From: Knoellia koreensis
Lineage (GTDB): Bacteria; Actinomycetota; Actinomycetes; Actinomycetales; Dermatophilaceae
Reading direction: 5' to 3'
Length of the DNA: 64,000 nucleotides
Assembly (NCBI RefSeq): GCF_013041615.1
Contig: NZ_JABEPQ010000001.1
Location: 860,976-924,975, forward strand
Numbering within the stretch: position 1 is the first letter of the stretch; each line of letters begins with the position of its first letter. Both the position numbers and the translations under genes were made by a program. The notes beneath the pieces are model-generated. The model had not been told where the DNA came from, made no database searches, and was given only the letters and a program-made list of their open reading frames with translations. Positions 8,776 to 16,244 of this stretch are shown here, piece by piece.

Positions 8776-9191
8776 GACAGCTCCAAGAGCTGCGCCACGA
8801 GTTCGTCGAGTTCATCCCTGACACCCTCGAGTCGGGCGTCCTCTACATTTCGATCCCGTACGCAACGACGACACACCTATGCGCCTGCGGGTGTCGCAAC
8901 GAAGTCGTCAACCCGCTAGCGCCCCACGGCTGGCAGATGACGTTCGATGGGCGATCGGTTTCGCTGTCTCCCTCTGTCGGAAACTGGAGCTTCGACTGCG
9001 AATCGCACTACTGGATCCGGCGTGGCCGGGTCGACTGGGCCGGAGCTATGGAGCGCGACCGGATCGACGCGGGGCGCGCTCGGAGGCGGATGGACATTGA
9101 CCGTGATCTGAGCGGCACCACGGATGAAACTCCTAAAGGTCTGAAGGCTGGCTGGGCGCAGCGCATGGGCGCGTTCTTTAGGCGGAAGTAG
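8772..9191 (+). CDS. DUF6527-family protein, putative zinc-binding partner of the Ubl system
   Basis: This 139-residue protein has HLCACGC at residues 36-41 and FDCESHYWI at 75-82, giving Cys37, Cys39, Cys41 and Cys76 with His79 nearby, a plausible zinc site. This matches DUF6527, which travels with multiubiquitin and ThiF/E1 genes. Its function is not established; it might bind substrate or act as the acceptor or ligase, since it holds the only cysteines of the three-gene operon. The C-terminal third is basic and hydrophilic. The start overlaps the E1 stop by 4 bases. Confidence 0.78.
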   Translation: MRQLQELRHEFVEFIPDTLESGVLYISIPYATTTHLCACGCRNEVVNPLAPHGWQMTFDGRSVSLSPSVGNWSFDCESHYWIRRGRVDWAGAMERDRIDAGRARRRMDIDRDLSGTTDETPKGLKAGWAQRMGAFFRRK

Positions 9192-9614
9192 AAGGCCCAC
9201 ACCGACTGACGTGAATTTGAGGAGACACATTGAGCTTGTGTCAGCGGACGAATGGCGGTCAGTCGGTCCGTCCGCTGCCCACAACGCCCAGCATTCGCGC
9301 GGCCGCGCCGCACCTCAGCTTTGGGCTGCTCGTAGAGCTCAGCCAGTCGGCCACGACATCGGCGATCGCTGACCCGGAAGGGATGACGGCGAGACTGACA
9401 CGCCCGGGAATTACCTCCGGCAGGGTGCCTGAGACCCTGCGAGAAGTACGTCTATCCGCCCGCGTGGCGGTTTGGCAGTGCGGGCGGATCTGCAGGTGAA
9501 CAGCGCGGCTGAGTCAGGAGGTTGAGAGCATCAGCGCGTGCTTGCCGGGCTTGGCTGGCCCCCCGTTCAACTGGATCCGAACCAGGCTGTTGGCGGTTCA
9601 GTGATTCGGCTGCC
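9192..9614. other. 423-base intergenic region with two inverted repeats
   Basis: No gene is supported between the DUF6527 gene and the convergent hypothetical gene. It contains a small inverted repeat (CAGGGT 9421-9426 / ACCCTG 9434-9439) and the larger one annotated separately. A plus-strand frame at 9230-9499 shows no domain, no ribosome site and atypical composition. Confidence 0.5.
9455..9488. terminator. Inverted repeat downstream of the Ubl operon, possible terminator
   Basis: TCCGCCCGC at 9455-9463 is complemented perfectly by GCGGGCGGA at 9480-9488 with a 16-base loop. It lies 264 bases after the DUF6527 stop, rather far for a simple terminator, but it would also serve the convergent minus-strand gene. 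Confidence 0.4.
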
Positions 9615-10397
9615 TTACTTGGGGCCGTCGTCCGGAGGGACGGAGGGCACCAGGACCTCTCGGTGCGTTCGGATGGAATCCAGCGCCTTCGTCCAGTTGT
9701 CGATGTCCACGGCCCAAGGCACGAGACTGTCACCCGTTGGAAGTGGCCATCCCGGTTCAAATATGCGGAGCATGCCACCCGCATCTCGCTCAGCCGTGAC
9801 ATGACTTAGGAGCTCAACGTCCATCCGGTCGTAGTACGGCTCCAGGGCGCGTTGCGCTTCCCCGCGACGTCGCTGAATGTACTGAAGGTATGGCCACCAA
9901 CTACTTGCAAGGAACTCTTTGGGCGGCTTCCTCGGATCGATTGCCTTGCATAGCGTCACGATCTCGTCTCTGGCAGGAGGCCACACGTCCGAGTCGCTCC
10001 CGGTGGTGCGCCGCATCATATAGACGAGTTGCCTGCCGACCCGCACAAGGTCATCGACCCTCGGTGCCATCACGCGGTTGCTCGCACTTAACCGGGCGCG
10101 CTCAGGCCGCAGCACAACAAGCCACTGAAACAGCCAAGCTGTTCCAAGGGCTAGACCCGCGTCGGATAGCAGGTCGCCGAGCTCAGCACCGAACGGGACG
10201 ACTTCGTCAATGCTCAGGAGTAAGAACCGCAGCACCACTACGCCAACGGCAATCCCGCACACGACATTGATCGTTCGTTGATGGGCCTCCAACTGCTCCA
10301 GCACAATCGGAGCGTAGGGGTTGACGGGGCGATTGTGCGATTGGGTTGAGCTTGGGCGGGTAGGCAGCACGCATTTAGTCCCTTTCCCCGAGAGCAT
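9615..10397 (-). CDS. Hypothetical membrane protein
   Basis: I do not recognise this protein of about 260 residues. Two hydrophobic segments lie near the N-terminus (INVVCGIAVGVVVLRFLLL and a second around LALGTAWLFQWLVVL), followed by a cytosolic-looking region of about 160 residues with many Arg, Trp and Tyr. The start is uncertain: ATG at 10397 is preceded by AGGGG, but the frame stays open to 10634 and a GTG at 10304 is possible. It lies in the region lacking the dispersed TATGCCG word and may belong to the acquired block. Confidence 0.6.
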   Translation of the reverse strand: MLSGKGTKCVLPTRPSSTQSHNRPVNPYAPIVLEQLEAHQRTINVVCGIAVGVVVLRFLLLSIDEVVPFGAELGDLLSDAGLALGTAWLFQWLVVLRPERARLSASNRVMAPRVDDLVRVGRQLVYMMRRTTGSDSDVWPPARDEIVTLCKAIDPRKPPKEFLASSWWPYLQYIQRRRGEAQRALEPYYDRMDVELLSHVTAERDAGGMLRIFEPGWPLPTGDSLVPWAVDIDNWTKALDSIRTHREVLVPSVPPDDGPK

Positions 10398-10721
10398 GAG
10401 CCCCTGACGCCTCCGGACGACGCCTGTCGCATGACCGCTACGGCGAACACGGATTGCACTTTGGCGCCGGCCTTTCCGGATGCCACCGACCAAGCGGTCT
10501 CCTCTCGAGCAATCGTCTTGTACGCGTGCACAGTCCTTCACTCCCCAAGCCAGATAGCGCGTCTTACCACCGCTGATGACGCGAGGACTACCGACTGAGG
10601 TCATGCCTCGTACATATCTGCGCGAGGTCGACACCCACTAGTCCATTTGGGGGTCGCCGCCCGGAGGGGCCGGCTGCAACGCTGGCCTCCGGAGCAGGGG
10701 GCCTAGGCAAAAGGACACCCC
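10398..10721. other. 324-base intergenic region between divergent hypothetical genes
   Basis: This region should contain the promoters of both flanking genes. The only clear element is AAGGA just before the secreted-protein ATG. If the minus-strand gene starts further upstream, part of this stretch is coding. Confidence 0.4.
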
Positions 10722-11357
10722 ATGTGGCTTCACATTGGCCGGGTCGACAACCGGATCCACCTTCCCGGTGGGAGCATCAAAGCAGCACTCGCCGTGGCCA
10801 CCCTGGTCGCTGCGACCCTGACCGTCGCATCCCCGGCCACGGCGGCCGAGTCTCCGCGGGTGCAGCACTGCATCTCGTCCTCGAGCGGCCTCGACATCCA
10901 GGCCTTTCTCGGTCTTGACGCCTCGGTCGTCAACGGCTTCTGCCCACCTGTCCTGGCGGGCTCGCCATGGGTTCCGGGCCTGAGCTTCTACTTCGCCAAG
11001 ACTTGGGAGCAGTGGCCGCAGGGGTACGTCAAGGCCGGGCCAACCCCCAGGGACGACTTCCTGACCAAGTTCGTCGGCATCAAGGACGTGGTCGACGCAG
11101 GGACACCGCACGAGTTCACCGTCGAGTTCTCCGACGTGTCGCGGCTTCGGCTCTACGAGCTCGACGGGTACGATCAGGCCTCGACGCTGACCTTGGGAAC
11201 GATCCGGCCGTTGAGCGCGGGACGGCACAGCGTCGATGTGTCGATCCTGATGAGTGACGTGGCCTGCGACGGGACGAGCAGCGTGGTCGAGTGGAGCTGT
11301 CTACCGGCCGGTGAGATCGCCGCTTTCACGTACAACTTCGACGTCGTTGCCCGGTAG
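10722..11357 (+). CDS. Hypothetical secreted protein
   Basis: This 211-residue protein has a long N-terminal signal sequence: basic residues, then ALAVATLVAATLTVA, with a likely cleavage site after ATAA near residue 42. The mature part is mostly beta-rich with four Cys (including VQHCISSS and VEWSCLPAG) that could form disulfides. No family is recognised; tandem strands such as EFTVEFSDVSRLRLYE suggest an Ig-like or jelly-roll fold (inference). The start follows AAGGACACCCC. Confidence 0.65.
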   Translation: MWLHIGRVDNRIHLPGGSIKAALAVATLVAATLTVASPATAAESPRVQHCISSSSGLDIQAFLGLDASVVNGFCPPVLAGSPWVPGLSFYFAKTWEQWPQGYVKAGPTPRDDFLTKFVGIKDVVDAGTPHEFTVEFSDVSRLRLYELDGYDQASTLTLGTIRPLSAGRHSVDVSILMSDVACDGTSSVVEWSCLPAGEIAAFTYNFDVVAR

Positions 11358-11499
11358 TCCGCATCGCCCTGATCGTGTCGATGGCCCAACCAGTCGAGGT
11401 CCAGGCGCCGTGCGTGGCCAGAGGGCCACCGTTCGCGTCCCCATCGCACCCGAGTGACAGAGCCAGCTCCGAAAGGCCCGGACCTCGTGGACAGCCCCA

Positions 11500-11505
11500 T
11501 AGAGT
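11500..11505 (+). promoter_or_regulatory. -10 element of the HAD gene (predicted leaderless)
   Basis: TAGAGT is followed by 7 bases and then GTG 11513. This spacing supports the GTG as both transcription and translation start. Confidence 0.45.
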
Positions 11506-11512
11506 CTGGCTG

Positions 11513-12133
11513 GTGACGGTGCGATGGCTGCTGTTCGACGTCGGTGATGTTCTCGAAGTCACTGGTGACGGCGACTGGCCTGCGTCCTGGGCCCGCCGCT
11601 TCGCGGAACGGCTCGGCATGAGCAACGAGGAGTTCGATGGGAGGGTCGCCCTCGCCGAGCTACCGGCCATGCAGGTTCGCACCGACGTCGAGGACGAGTA
11701 CTGGCGCAGGTTCGCGGCGGCGGTCGGGGCGGGTCAGCCCCTCATGGATCGCATGGTGACCGACTTCTGGGACGCGTACTGCGGCACCCTCAACACCGAG
11801 CTCGTCGAGTTCGCTCGCTCCCTTCGCGGCACTGTGGGGCTGGCCATCCTGTCGAACTCGGCGGACGGCGCTCGCCGAGAGGAAGAGCTCCGGCACAGGT
11901 TCTCCGCGACCTTCGACCCGATCATCTACAGCCACGAGATAGGCGTACTCAAGCCGGATCCCGCGGCCTACGCCGCCGCCCTGGAGGCAATGGGTGCCTC
12001 GGCCGCCGAGGTTCTCTTCGTCGACAACTCGCCCGTGCATGTCGAGGGCGCTCGCCGGTGCGGGATCACCGCGCTGGTCCATGAAGACAACGCCACGACG
12101 ATCACGGCAATTCGTCAGACGATGGGCAACTGA
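11513..12133 (+). CDS. HAD-superfamily hydrolase, subfamily IA-like
   Basis: This 206-residue protein has the four HAD motifs: FDVGDV at the N-terminus (motif I aspartate), AILSNSADG (motif II), VLKPDPAAY (motif III lysine) and VLFVDNSPVHVEGA (motif IV). An alpha-helical cap follows motif I, as in phosphatases and dehalogenases of subfamily IA. Motif I is DVGDV rather than the more common DxDGT, so the second catalytic aspartate is shifted or missing and activity is uncertain. The start chosen is GTG 11513, directly before the HAD fold; the open frame to 11375 gives only a low-complexity extension. Confidence 0.8.
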   Translation: MTVRWLLFDVGDVLEVTGDGDWPASWARRFAERLGMSNEEFDGRVALAELPAMQVRTDVEDEYWRRFAAAVGAGQPLMDRMVTDFWDAYCGTLNTELVEFARSLRGTVGLAILSNSADGARREEELRHRFSATFDPIIYSHEIGVLKPDPAAYAAALEAMGASAAEVLFVDNSPVHVEGARRCGITALVHEDNATTITAIRQTMGN

Positions 12134-12196
12134 GCAACTCGCGCGATCCCAACCGATGCGCCACCACCGCCCAGGTCCCGACCCAAGTGCCGGGTG

Positions 12197-12481
12197 CTAG
12201 TTGACCTCCCAGCCGCGCGCCTTGGCTTCGGCCCTCAGGCGATCTCGGATCGGAAGCAGGACGGCCGCCAGCTCATCGAGTGCGTCGCCGGCTCCGCGCC
12301 TCCGTCGCGACCAAAGTTGCGAGAGTCGAAGCCCCAGCGGTTGATCGTCCTCGAGCAGATCGTGGCCACCGAAGTCGTAGATGTCGCGGATCAGCGAGTC
12401 GACTGGCTCACCAAAGGCCGGGCGGTCCCACGAGAAGATGTCGGTGCGCCAGTGATCGCACCGCCCATACTCATGACGCAA
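12197..12481 (-). CDS. Hypothetical protein (94 residues)
   Basis: This is a small soluble protein with many charged residues and a helical C-terminus (DELAAVLLPIRDRLRAEAKA). The start is TTG at 12481. No family is recognised and no ribosome site is obvious; it could be a remnant of a larger gene near the right edge of the accessory block. Coding potential is moderate, with mostly G/C third positions. Confidence 0.45.
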   Translation of the reverse strand: MRHEYGRCDHWRTDIFSWDRPAFGEPVDSLIRDIYDFGGHDLLEDDQPLGLRLSQLWSRRRRGAGDALDELAAVLLPIRDRLRAEAKARGWEVN

Positions 12482-12634
12482 TCATTACAGGCGGTCCGAT
12501 GGTCCAGCTCAGTCGCGATTCAGGCGGCGTGGGTGTATGCCGCGTCCAGGCCAAGAGCCGCACCCGCCAGACCAGTGCGCGCCAGCGCTGTCAGGACGGT
12601 GTGCGCGTCGGCGCCGCTGGACTTCGGGTCGAGG

Positions 12635-13234
12635 TCACCGAGACCGAGGGCCGCGCCAAGACGGGTGAGCGTCCGACCGACCTCCTCGCCCGGGCGCCCC
12701 GTCGACGACCGTGCCGTCGTGCAGCAGCACCCGCGCGCACAGCTGCACCAGCAGCACGTCGGCCTGCGACGTCAGGTCGAGGGCCACCGGCGCCTGCGTC
12801 GTCGAGACCGCCTCGAGCCGATCAGCGCACACGCGCCGACCCGTGCCCGGCTCGACATAACCAAACGTGCGCACCTCGGCACTCACGGTGCGCAGCAGAG
12901 CCGCCACAGCGGCATACCGCCGTCGTGCGGCCAGCCCGGCACCGGTGTGCCACGACGCGCACATGTCGACGACCTCCGCCCCCGCACCCGGCCGACGCAG
13001 GTGCACCGACGCGATGTCGACCGCGGCGGCGCCGGTGGGTTCGAGCACCGCCACCCAGTCCACGAACCAGCGCGGCGCCATCGTGCCGAGGCACGCGTCG
13101 AGCGTCGCGACCCACGCGTCGTCCTGCCCGGGCGCGATCTCGGCCGGCGTCTCGTGCGCCCCCTCGAGGGTCAGGCGCCCGGTCGCGCGGCGGACCTGCC
13201 AGGTGTGCTGGGTGTGAACTCCGTTGGTGCCCAT
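12635..13234 (-). CDS. Hypothetical protein (199 residues)
   Basis: This soluble protein shows good actinobacterial codon usage and starts with ATG at 13234. It has aromatic and Cys/His-containing stretches such as APRWFVDWVAVLEPTG and DMCASWHTGAG, and a Leu-rich helix DVLLVQLCARVLLHDG. The last 25 residues are a Gly/Arg-rich low-complexity tail that looks unlike the rest and could reflect a late frameshift. Two copies of the dispersed word lie in or beside it, which places it in the native backbone. No function can be assigned. Confidence 0.55.
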   Translation of the reverse strand: MGTNGVHTQHTWQVRRATGRLTLEGAHETPAEIAPGQDDAWVATLDACLGTMAPRWFVDWVAVLEPTGAAAVDIASVHLRRPGAGAEVVDMCASWHTGAGLAARRRYAAVAALLRTVSAEVRTFGYVEPGTGRRVCADRLEAVSTTQAPVALDLTSQADVLLVQLCARVLLHDGTVVDGAPGRGGRSDAHPSWRGPRSR

Positions 13235-13317
13235 GGCTTCATGGATACGCCGGTATGCCGCGGGCGTGAATGGGTAGCACTCCCCTGCCCCTTGGCGTTC
13301 CCGAGGGAATGGCCGCC

Positions 13318-13566
13318 TCAGCGTTCTCCGAAGCGCTGCTGCGCGGCCTGCCGCGAAATGTCCAAGGCGGCACCGATCACCGTCCAGGAGTCACCCGCGG
13401 CCCGGGCTGCCCGAACCGCATCGCGGAGGTCCTGCTCTGCGTCCGCAAGCTGGCCCTTGGCGGCGACGATGCGTCGGAAGGACGCAGCATCACGCGCCGG
13501 ATGCGTCGACGGGTCCAGCCGATCCAGGCCGGTGTGGTCGTGGTTGGTCTTCTTCAGAGTTGCCAT
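13318..13566 (-). CDS. Small helix-turn-helix protein, probable antitoxin
   Basis: This 82-residue protein ends in SWTVIGAALDISRQAAQQRF, a sigma-region-4-like helix-turn-helix. The preceding helix (KGQLADAEQDLRDAVRAARA) is amphipathic and could dimerise. It follows the toxin-like gene by 10 bases. ATG 13566 is preferred over GTG 13575 because GAGGTG lies 6-7 bases upstream of the ATG. A toxin-first order with a DNA-binding second protein fits an autoregulated toxin-antitoxin pair (inference). Confidence 0.7.
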   Translation of the reverse strand: MATLKKTNHDHTGLDRLDPSTHPARDAASFRRIVAAKGQLADAEQDLRDAVRAARAAGDSWTVIGAALDISRQAAQQRFGER

Positions 13567-13576
13567 GTCATTCACC

Positions 13577-13813
13577 TCATCTCAGGTAGTCGAAGAACTT
13601 CGGTCGGAGCCGGTCAGCGTGGATGATCCGGGTTGGCTGGCCGATAGGCACCGCGACCAGCTCCAGCATGCGGCCATGACGATCAGGACCGATGACCAGC
13701 AGACGCTCCTCGCCGTCGTAGTCGTACTCCACCAGTCGGATGGCGTTCGCCCAGGCGTGTTCGATGTCGGCCAGGTCGATCCCATGCTTACGGGCCGACT
13801 CCGTCACTTCCAC
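13577..13813 (-). CDS. Small toxin-like protein paired with an HTH protein
   Basis: This 78-residue protein has a compact alpha/beta pattern: [56 protein letters not shown]. It resembles small RelE/BrnT-like RNase toxins in size and layout, and I recall near-identical small actinobacterial proteins annotated as toxins. GTG 13813 sits 7 bases after a TATTGT -10 element, so the mRNA is probably leaderless. Catalytic residues are not certain. Confidence 0.65.
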   Translation of the reverse strand: MEVTESARKHGIDLADIEHAWANAIRLVEYDYDGEERLLVIGPDRHGRMLELVAVPIGQPTRIIHADRLRPKFFDYLR

Positions 13814-13820
13814 GATGTCA

Positions 13821-13850
13821 ACAATACGTTGACGTTATGCTTTCGTCAAC
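13821..13850 (-). promoter_or_regulatory. Promoter and overlapping operators of the toxin/antitoxin-like pair
   Basis: The minus strand reads TTGACG (13849-13844), a 17-base spacer, TATTGT (13826-13821), 7 bases, then GTG. A perfect inverted repeat, GTTGACG at 13850-13844 and CGTCAAC at 13834-13828 with 9 bases between, covers the -35 and spacer. A second, TCAAC (13832-13828) / GTTGA (13822-13818), covers the -10. This is the architecture of an autorepressed module. Confidence 0.7.
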
Positions 13851-15214
13851 CATCTATTGACAGTCGCAAGGACAGACTGCGGACGATCTTGGTCCGACCT
13901 GGGTGTCGGCCGGCGTCCGGCGAAGGCCACCAGGACGGCGAGGACACTGATCCCTACCAGGACCAGACCCACGTGGGGCAGGGCCGCGAGCGGTCCGAGG
14001 ATCGCGACGCCCAGGGCTGACCCGGCCTGCCGCCCCGCGTTGAGCGCGCCTTGGGCTGCACCGGCGACCTCCGCTGGCGCGTGCACGGCGACGTCTGCCG
14101 TCGCGGCCGGGATGACGGTGGTGCTGGCGAGAACCAAGGGAACCTGCGCCGCCAGGACCCACCCGATCGACGCCCCGCTGGTGGCACCGAGGAGCAGGGC
14201 GCCGGCCAGGACGTCGAAGGCCAGACCCACGAGGATCACCCGTCGCGCGCCGAAGCGCGCCACGAGCCGACCCGCGAAGATCGGCAGGACGCACATGGGC
14301 AACGTCATCGGCACGAACGCCAGCCCGGTCTGCAGGGGCGTCCACCCGCGCTCCCCCTGCAGCCACAGGGTCAGGGAGTAGAGGACGCCGTAGAAGACGA
14401 GGGTGGCGACCGCAGCCGCGACGATGCTCGCGTCGAGGTCCCGGTGCGCCACCAACGACGGCGGCAGCACGGGGTGCTCCACCCGACGTTCGACCACGGC
14501 AAGGGCCAGCCCCGCGAGGACGGCCACCGCCACCGACACCCACGGGATCGGACGCCCCCATCCGTTGGTGCCGCCGTCTATCAGTCCGTAGGTCAGGGCA
14601 ACCAGGGCGACGACAGACAGCGCAATGCCGGGAAGGTCCAGCGGGCGCACCTGGGCGGGACGCGGGTTCGCCAGCTTGCGGGACAGCAGCAGCGCCAGCG
14701 CCGCGATGGATGGGTTGACGAGGAACACCAGCCGCCAGCCGCCCGCCGTCACCAGTAGGCCCCCGAGCATCGGGCCGAGCAGCAAGCCGCTGCTCGTGAC
14801 CGCAGCCCACACCCCGATCGCGCGAGCCCGGGCGCCGGGATGCTCGAACAACCCAGCCAGCAACGCCACCGAGGACGGCACCATGCACGCCGCCGCCGCT
14901 CCCAACAGGACACGGCCGCCGATCAGGGCCCCGATGGACGGAGCCGCGGCGCACGCCAAGGAGAGCGCCGCGAACGCAGCCAGCGCACCGGCATACACCT
15001 TGCGCGCCCCGAAGCGGTCGGACACGGCCCCCGCGGCGAGCAGCAGGCCGGCGAAGCTGATGGTGTAGGCGACAGCCGCCCACGGAAGGGCCGTGGAGCT
15101 GGAGCCGAGATCGCGCTGGACGTCAGGCAGGGCGACGTTGAGGATCGAGGTGTCCAGCAGGACGAGGAAGTTGCCGATCGACAAGCCGGCGAAGATCCGG
15201 CGCGAAGGTGTCAT
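13835..15214 (-). CDS. MFS drug-efflux transporter, DHA2 (14-TM) family
   Basis: This protein of about 459 residues has 13-14 hydrophobic helices. The first contains NFLVLLDTSILNVALPDVQRD, the DHA2/QacA-EmrB signature, and SDRFGARKVY is the loop 2-3 motif of the MFS. Members export drugs or dyes using the proton gradient. Start ATG 15214 is preferred because GGGAGG lies upstream and the MFS fold begins there; longer starts up to 15271 are open. It is divergent from a LysR gene, a common pairing in which the regulator controls the exporter. Confidence 0.88.
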   Translation of the reverse strand: MTPSRRIFAGLSIGNFLVLLDTSILNVALPDVQRDLGSSSTALPWAAVAYTISFAGLLLAAGAVSDRFGARKVYAGALAAFAALSLACAAAPSIGALIGGRVLLGAAAACMVPSSVALLAGLFEHPGARARAIGVWAAVTSSGLLLGPMLGGLLVTAGGWRLVFLVNPSIAALALLLSRKLANPRPAQVRPLDLPGIALSVVALVALTYGLIDGGTNGWGRPIPWVSVAVAVLAGLALAVVERRVEHPVLPPSLVAHRDLDASIVAAAVATLVFYGVLYSLTLWLQGERGWTPLQTGLAFVPMTLPMCVLPIFAGRLVARFGARRVILVGLAFDVLAGALLLGATSGASIGWVLAAQVPLVLASTTVIPAATADVAVHAPAEVAGAAQGALNAGRQAGSALGVAILGPLAALPHVGLVLVGISVLAVLVAFAGRRPTPRSDQDRPQSVLATVNRWLTKA

Positions 15215-15244
15215 GGGACCGAGCCTCCCCGCGCCACCATTCAT

Positions 15245-15257
15245 CTGTCCAAGACAG
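15245..15257. promoter_or_regulatory. Inverted repeat between mfs and lysR, candidate LysR-box
   Basis: CTGTC-CAA-GACAG forms a perfect 5-bp dyad in the 96-base divergent intergenic region. LysR regulators bind T-N11-A dyads at such positions, and this is the best candidate. Confidence 0.5.
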
Positions 15258-15298
15258 GTCTGCTCTGGCATTCAGCGCGAATCGTGCTAAATGTCCTC

Positions 15299-15304
15299 TA
15301 GCCT
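15299..15304 (+). promoter_or_regulatory. -10 element of the lysR gene (predicted leaderless)
   Basis: TAGCCT is followed by 6 bases and then ATG 15311. Confidence 0.4.
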
Positions 15305-15310
15305 CGGGTC

Positions 15311-16204
15311 ATGGAACTGCGTCAACTCTCCTACTTCCGCGCGGTCGCTCGGCAGGGCAGCTTCACGCGAGCGGCCGAGCAGCTGCACGTGGCGCAACCC
15401 GCGGTCTCGGCCCAGGTCCGCCAGCTCGAGCGCGAGCTCGGTGTCGAGCTGCTCCACCGCACGACCCGATCAGTCCAGCTCACCCACGTCGGGGCGCAGG
15501 TGCTCGACCAGGTCGACGCGGCACTGGCCCAGGTCGACCTCATCGGTGCCCTGGCAGAGGCGCACCGCGGAGTCGAGCAGGGCCACGTGCGGATCGGCGC
15601 CACACCCATCACCGGCGGCCTAGACCTGGTGGCCGCGCTGCGCCGGTTCCGCACCCGCTACCCGGGCGTCACCCTGTCGATGCGCACCGGCCTGGCGGCG
15701 CCCCTCATGGAGCGACTGCAGCGCGCCGAGCTCGACGTCGTGGTGGCCCCGGTCCACGAGCCGCTCGAGACCGGACTGCGCGCCCGACGCGTCGCCACCG
15801 AGCAGCTGGTGCTCATCACTGCACCGGGTGACCAGCGCCGGATCGCCACGCTGGCCGACGTCCAGGACGACCCCTTCGTCTGCCTCCCCGCCGACAGCGG
15901 GCTGCGCCGACTGCTCGACGAGGCGTTCGCCGGGGTGGGAGCAAGCGCGCACGTCGAGTTCGAGACCCACAGTCCGGCCAGCATTCGGCAGCTGGTCTCG
16001 GCCGGACTCGGGTCAGCCCTCATCGCTGCGTCCGCCACTCGCCTGCCGGGCGAGGCAGTCACAGTGCACCACCTCGGCGACCTGCCCGAGCATCCACCCA
16101 TCGCCGTCGTGACCGCGCCGCAGCGGCACAACGCGGCGGCTCACCGGTTCGCAACAGAGCTGCTGGCCGACAGGGAACCGTCAGTCCCCGGCGCACGAGG
16201 GTGA
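15311..16204 (+). CDS. LysR-family transcriptional regulator
   Basis: This 297-residue protein begins with a textbook LysR winged helix (MELRQLSYFRAVARQGSFTR, AAEQLHVAQPAVSAQVRQLE, VELLHRTTRSVQLT). A periplasmic-binding-protein-like effector domain follows from about residue 90. The effector is unknown. It is divergent from the DHA2 exporter and probably controls it through the CTGTC/GACAG dyad between them. The 3' end faces the convergent response regulator 40 bases away. Confidence 0.93.
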   Translation: MELRQLSYFRAVARQGSFTRAAEQLHVAQPAVSAQVRQLERELGVELLHRTTRSVQLTHVGAQVLDQVDAALAQVDLIGALAEAHRGVEQGHVRIGATPITGGLDLVAALRRFRTRYPGVTLSMRTGLAAPLMERLQRAELDVVVAPVHEPLETGLRARRVATEQLVLITAPGDQRRIATLADVQDDPFVCLPADSGLRRLLDEAFAGVGASAHVEFETHSPASIRQLVSAGLGSALIAASATRLPGEAVTVHHLGDLPEHPPIAVVTAPQRHNAAAHRFATELLADREPSVPGARG

Positions 16205-16244
16205 CCGCTGACTGGGTATGCCGTGTCGGCTCGGCCTCCGGTAC

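Larger units (their letters stand above)
4076..12133. other. Accessory block, probable acquired island
   Basis: The block interrupts an otherwise conserved order between aroG and plsC. It holds genes typical of mobile defence content (XRE, ImmA/IrrE, KAP NTPase, Ubl-E1), looks richer in A/T, and lacks the dispersed word found throughout the rest. No integrase, tRNA or direct repeats were found by eye, so the exact ends are unknown. Confidence 0.6.

Noticed and set aside
9230-9499. An 89-codon plus-strand frame after the DUF6527 gene
   Set aside because: No ribosome site or domain, and it runs through two inverted repeats.
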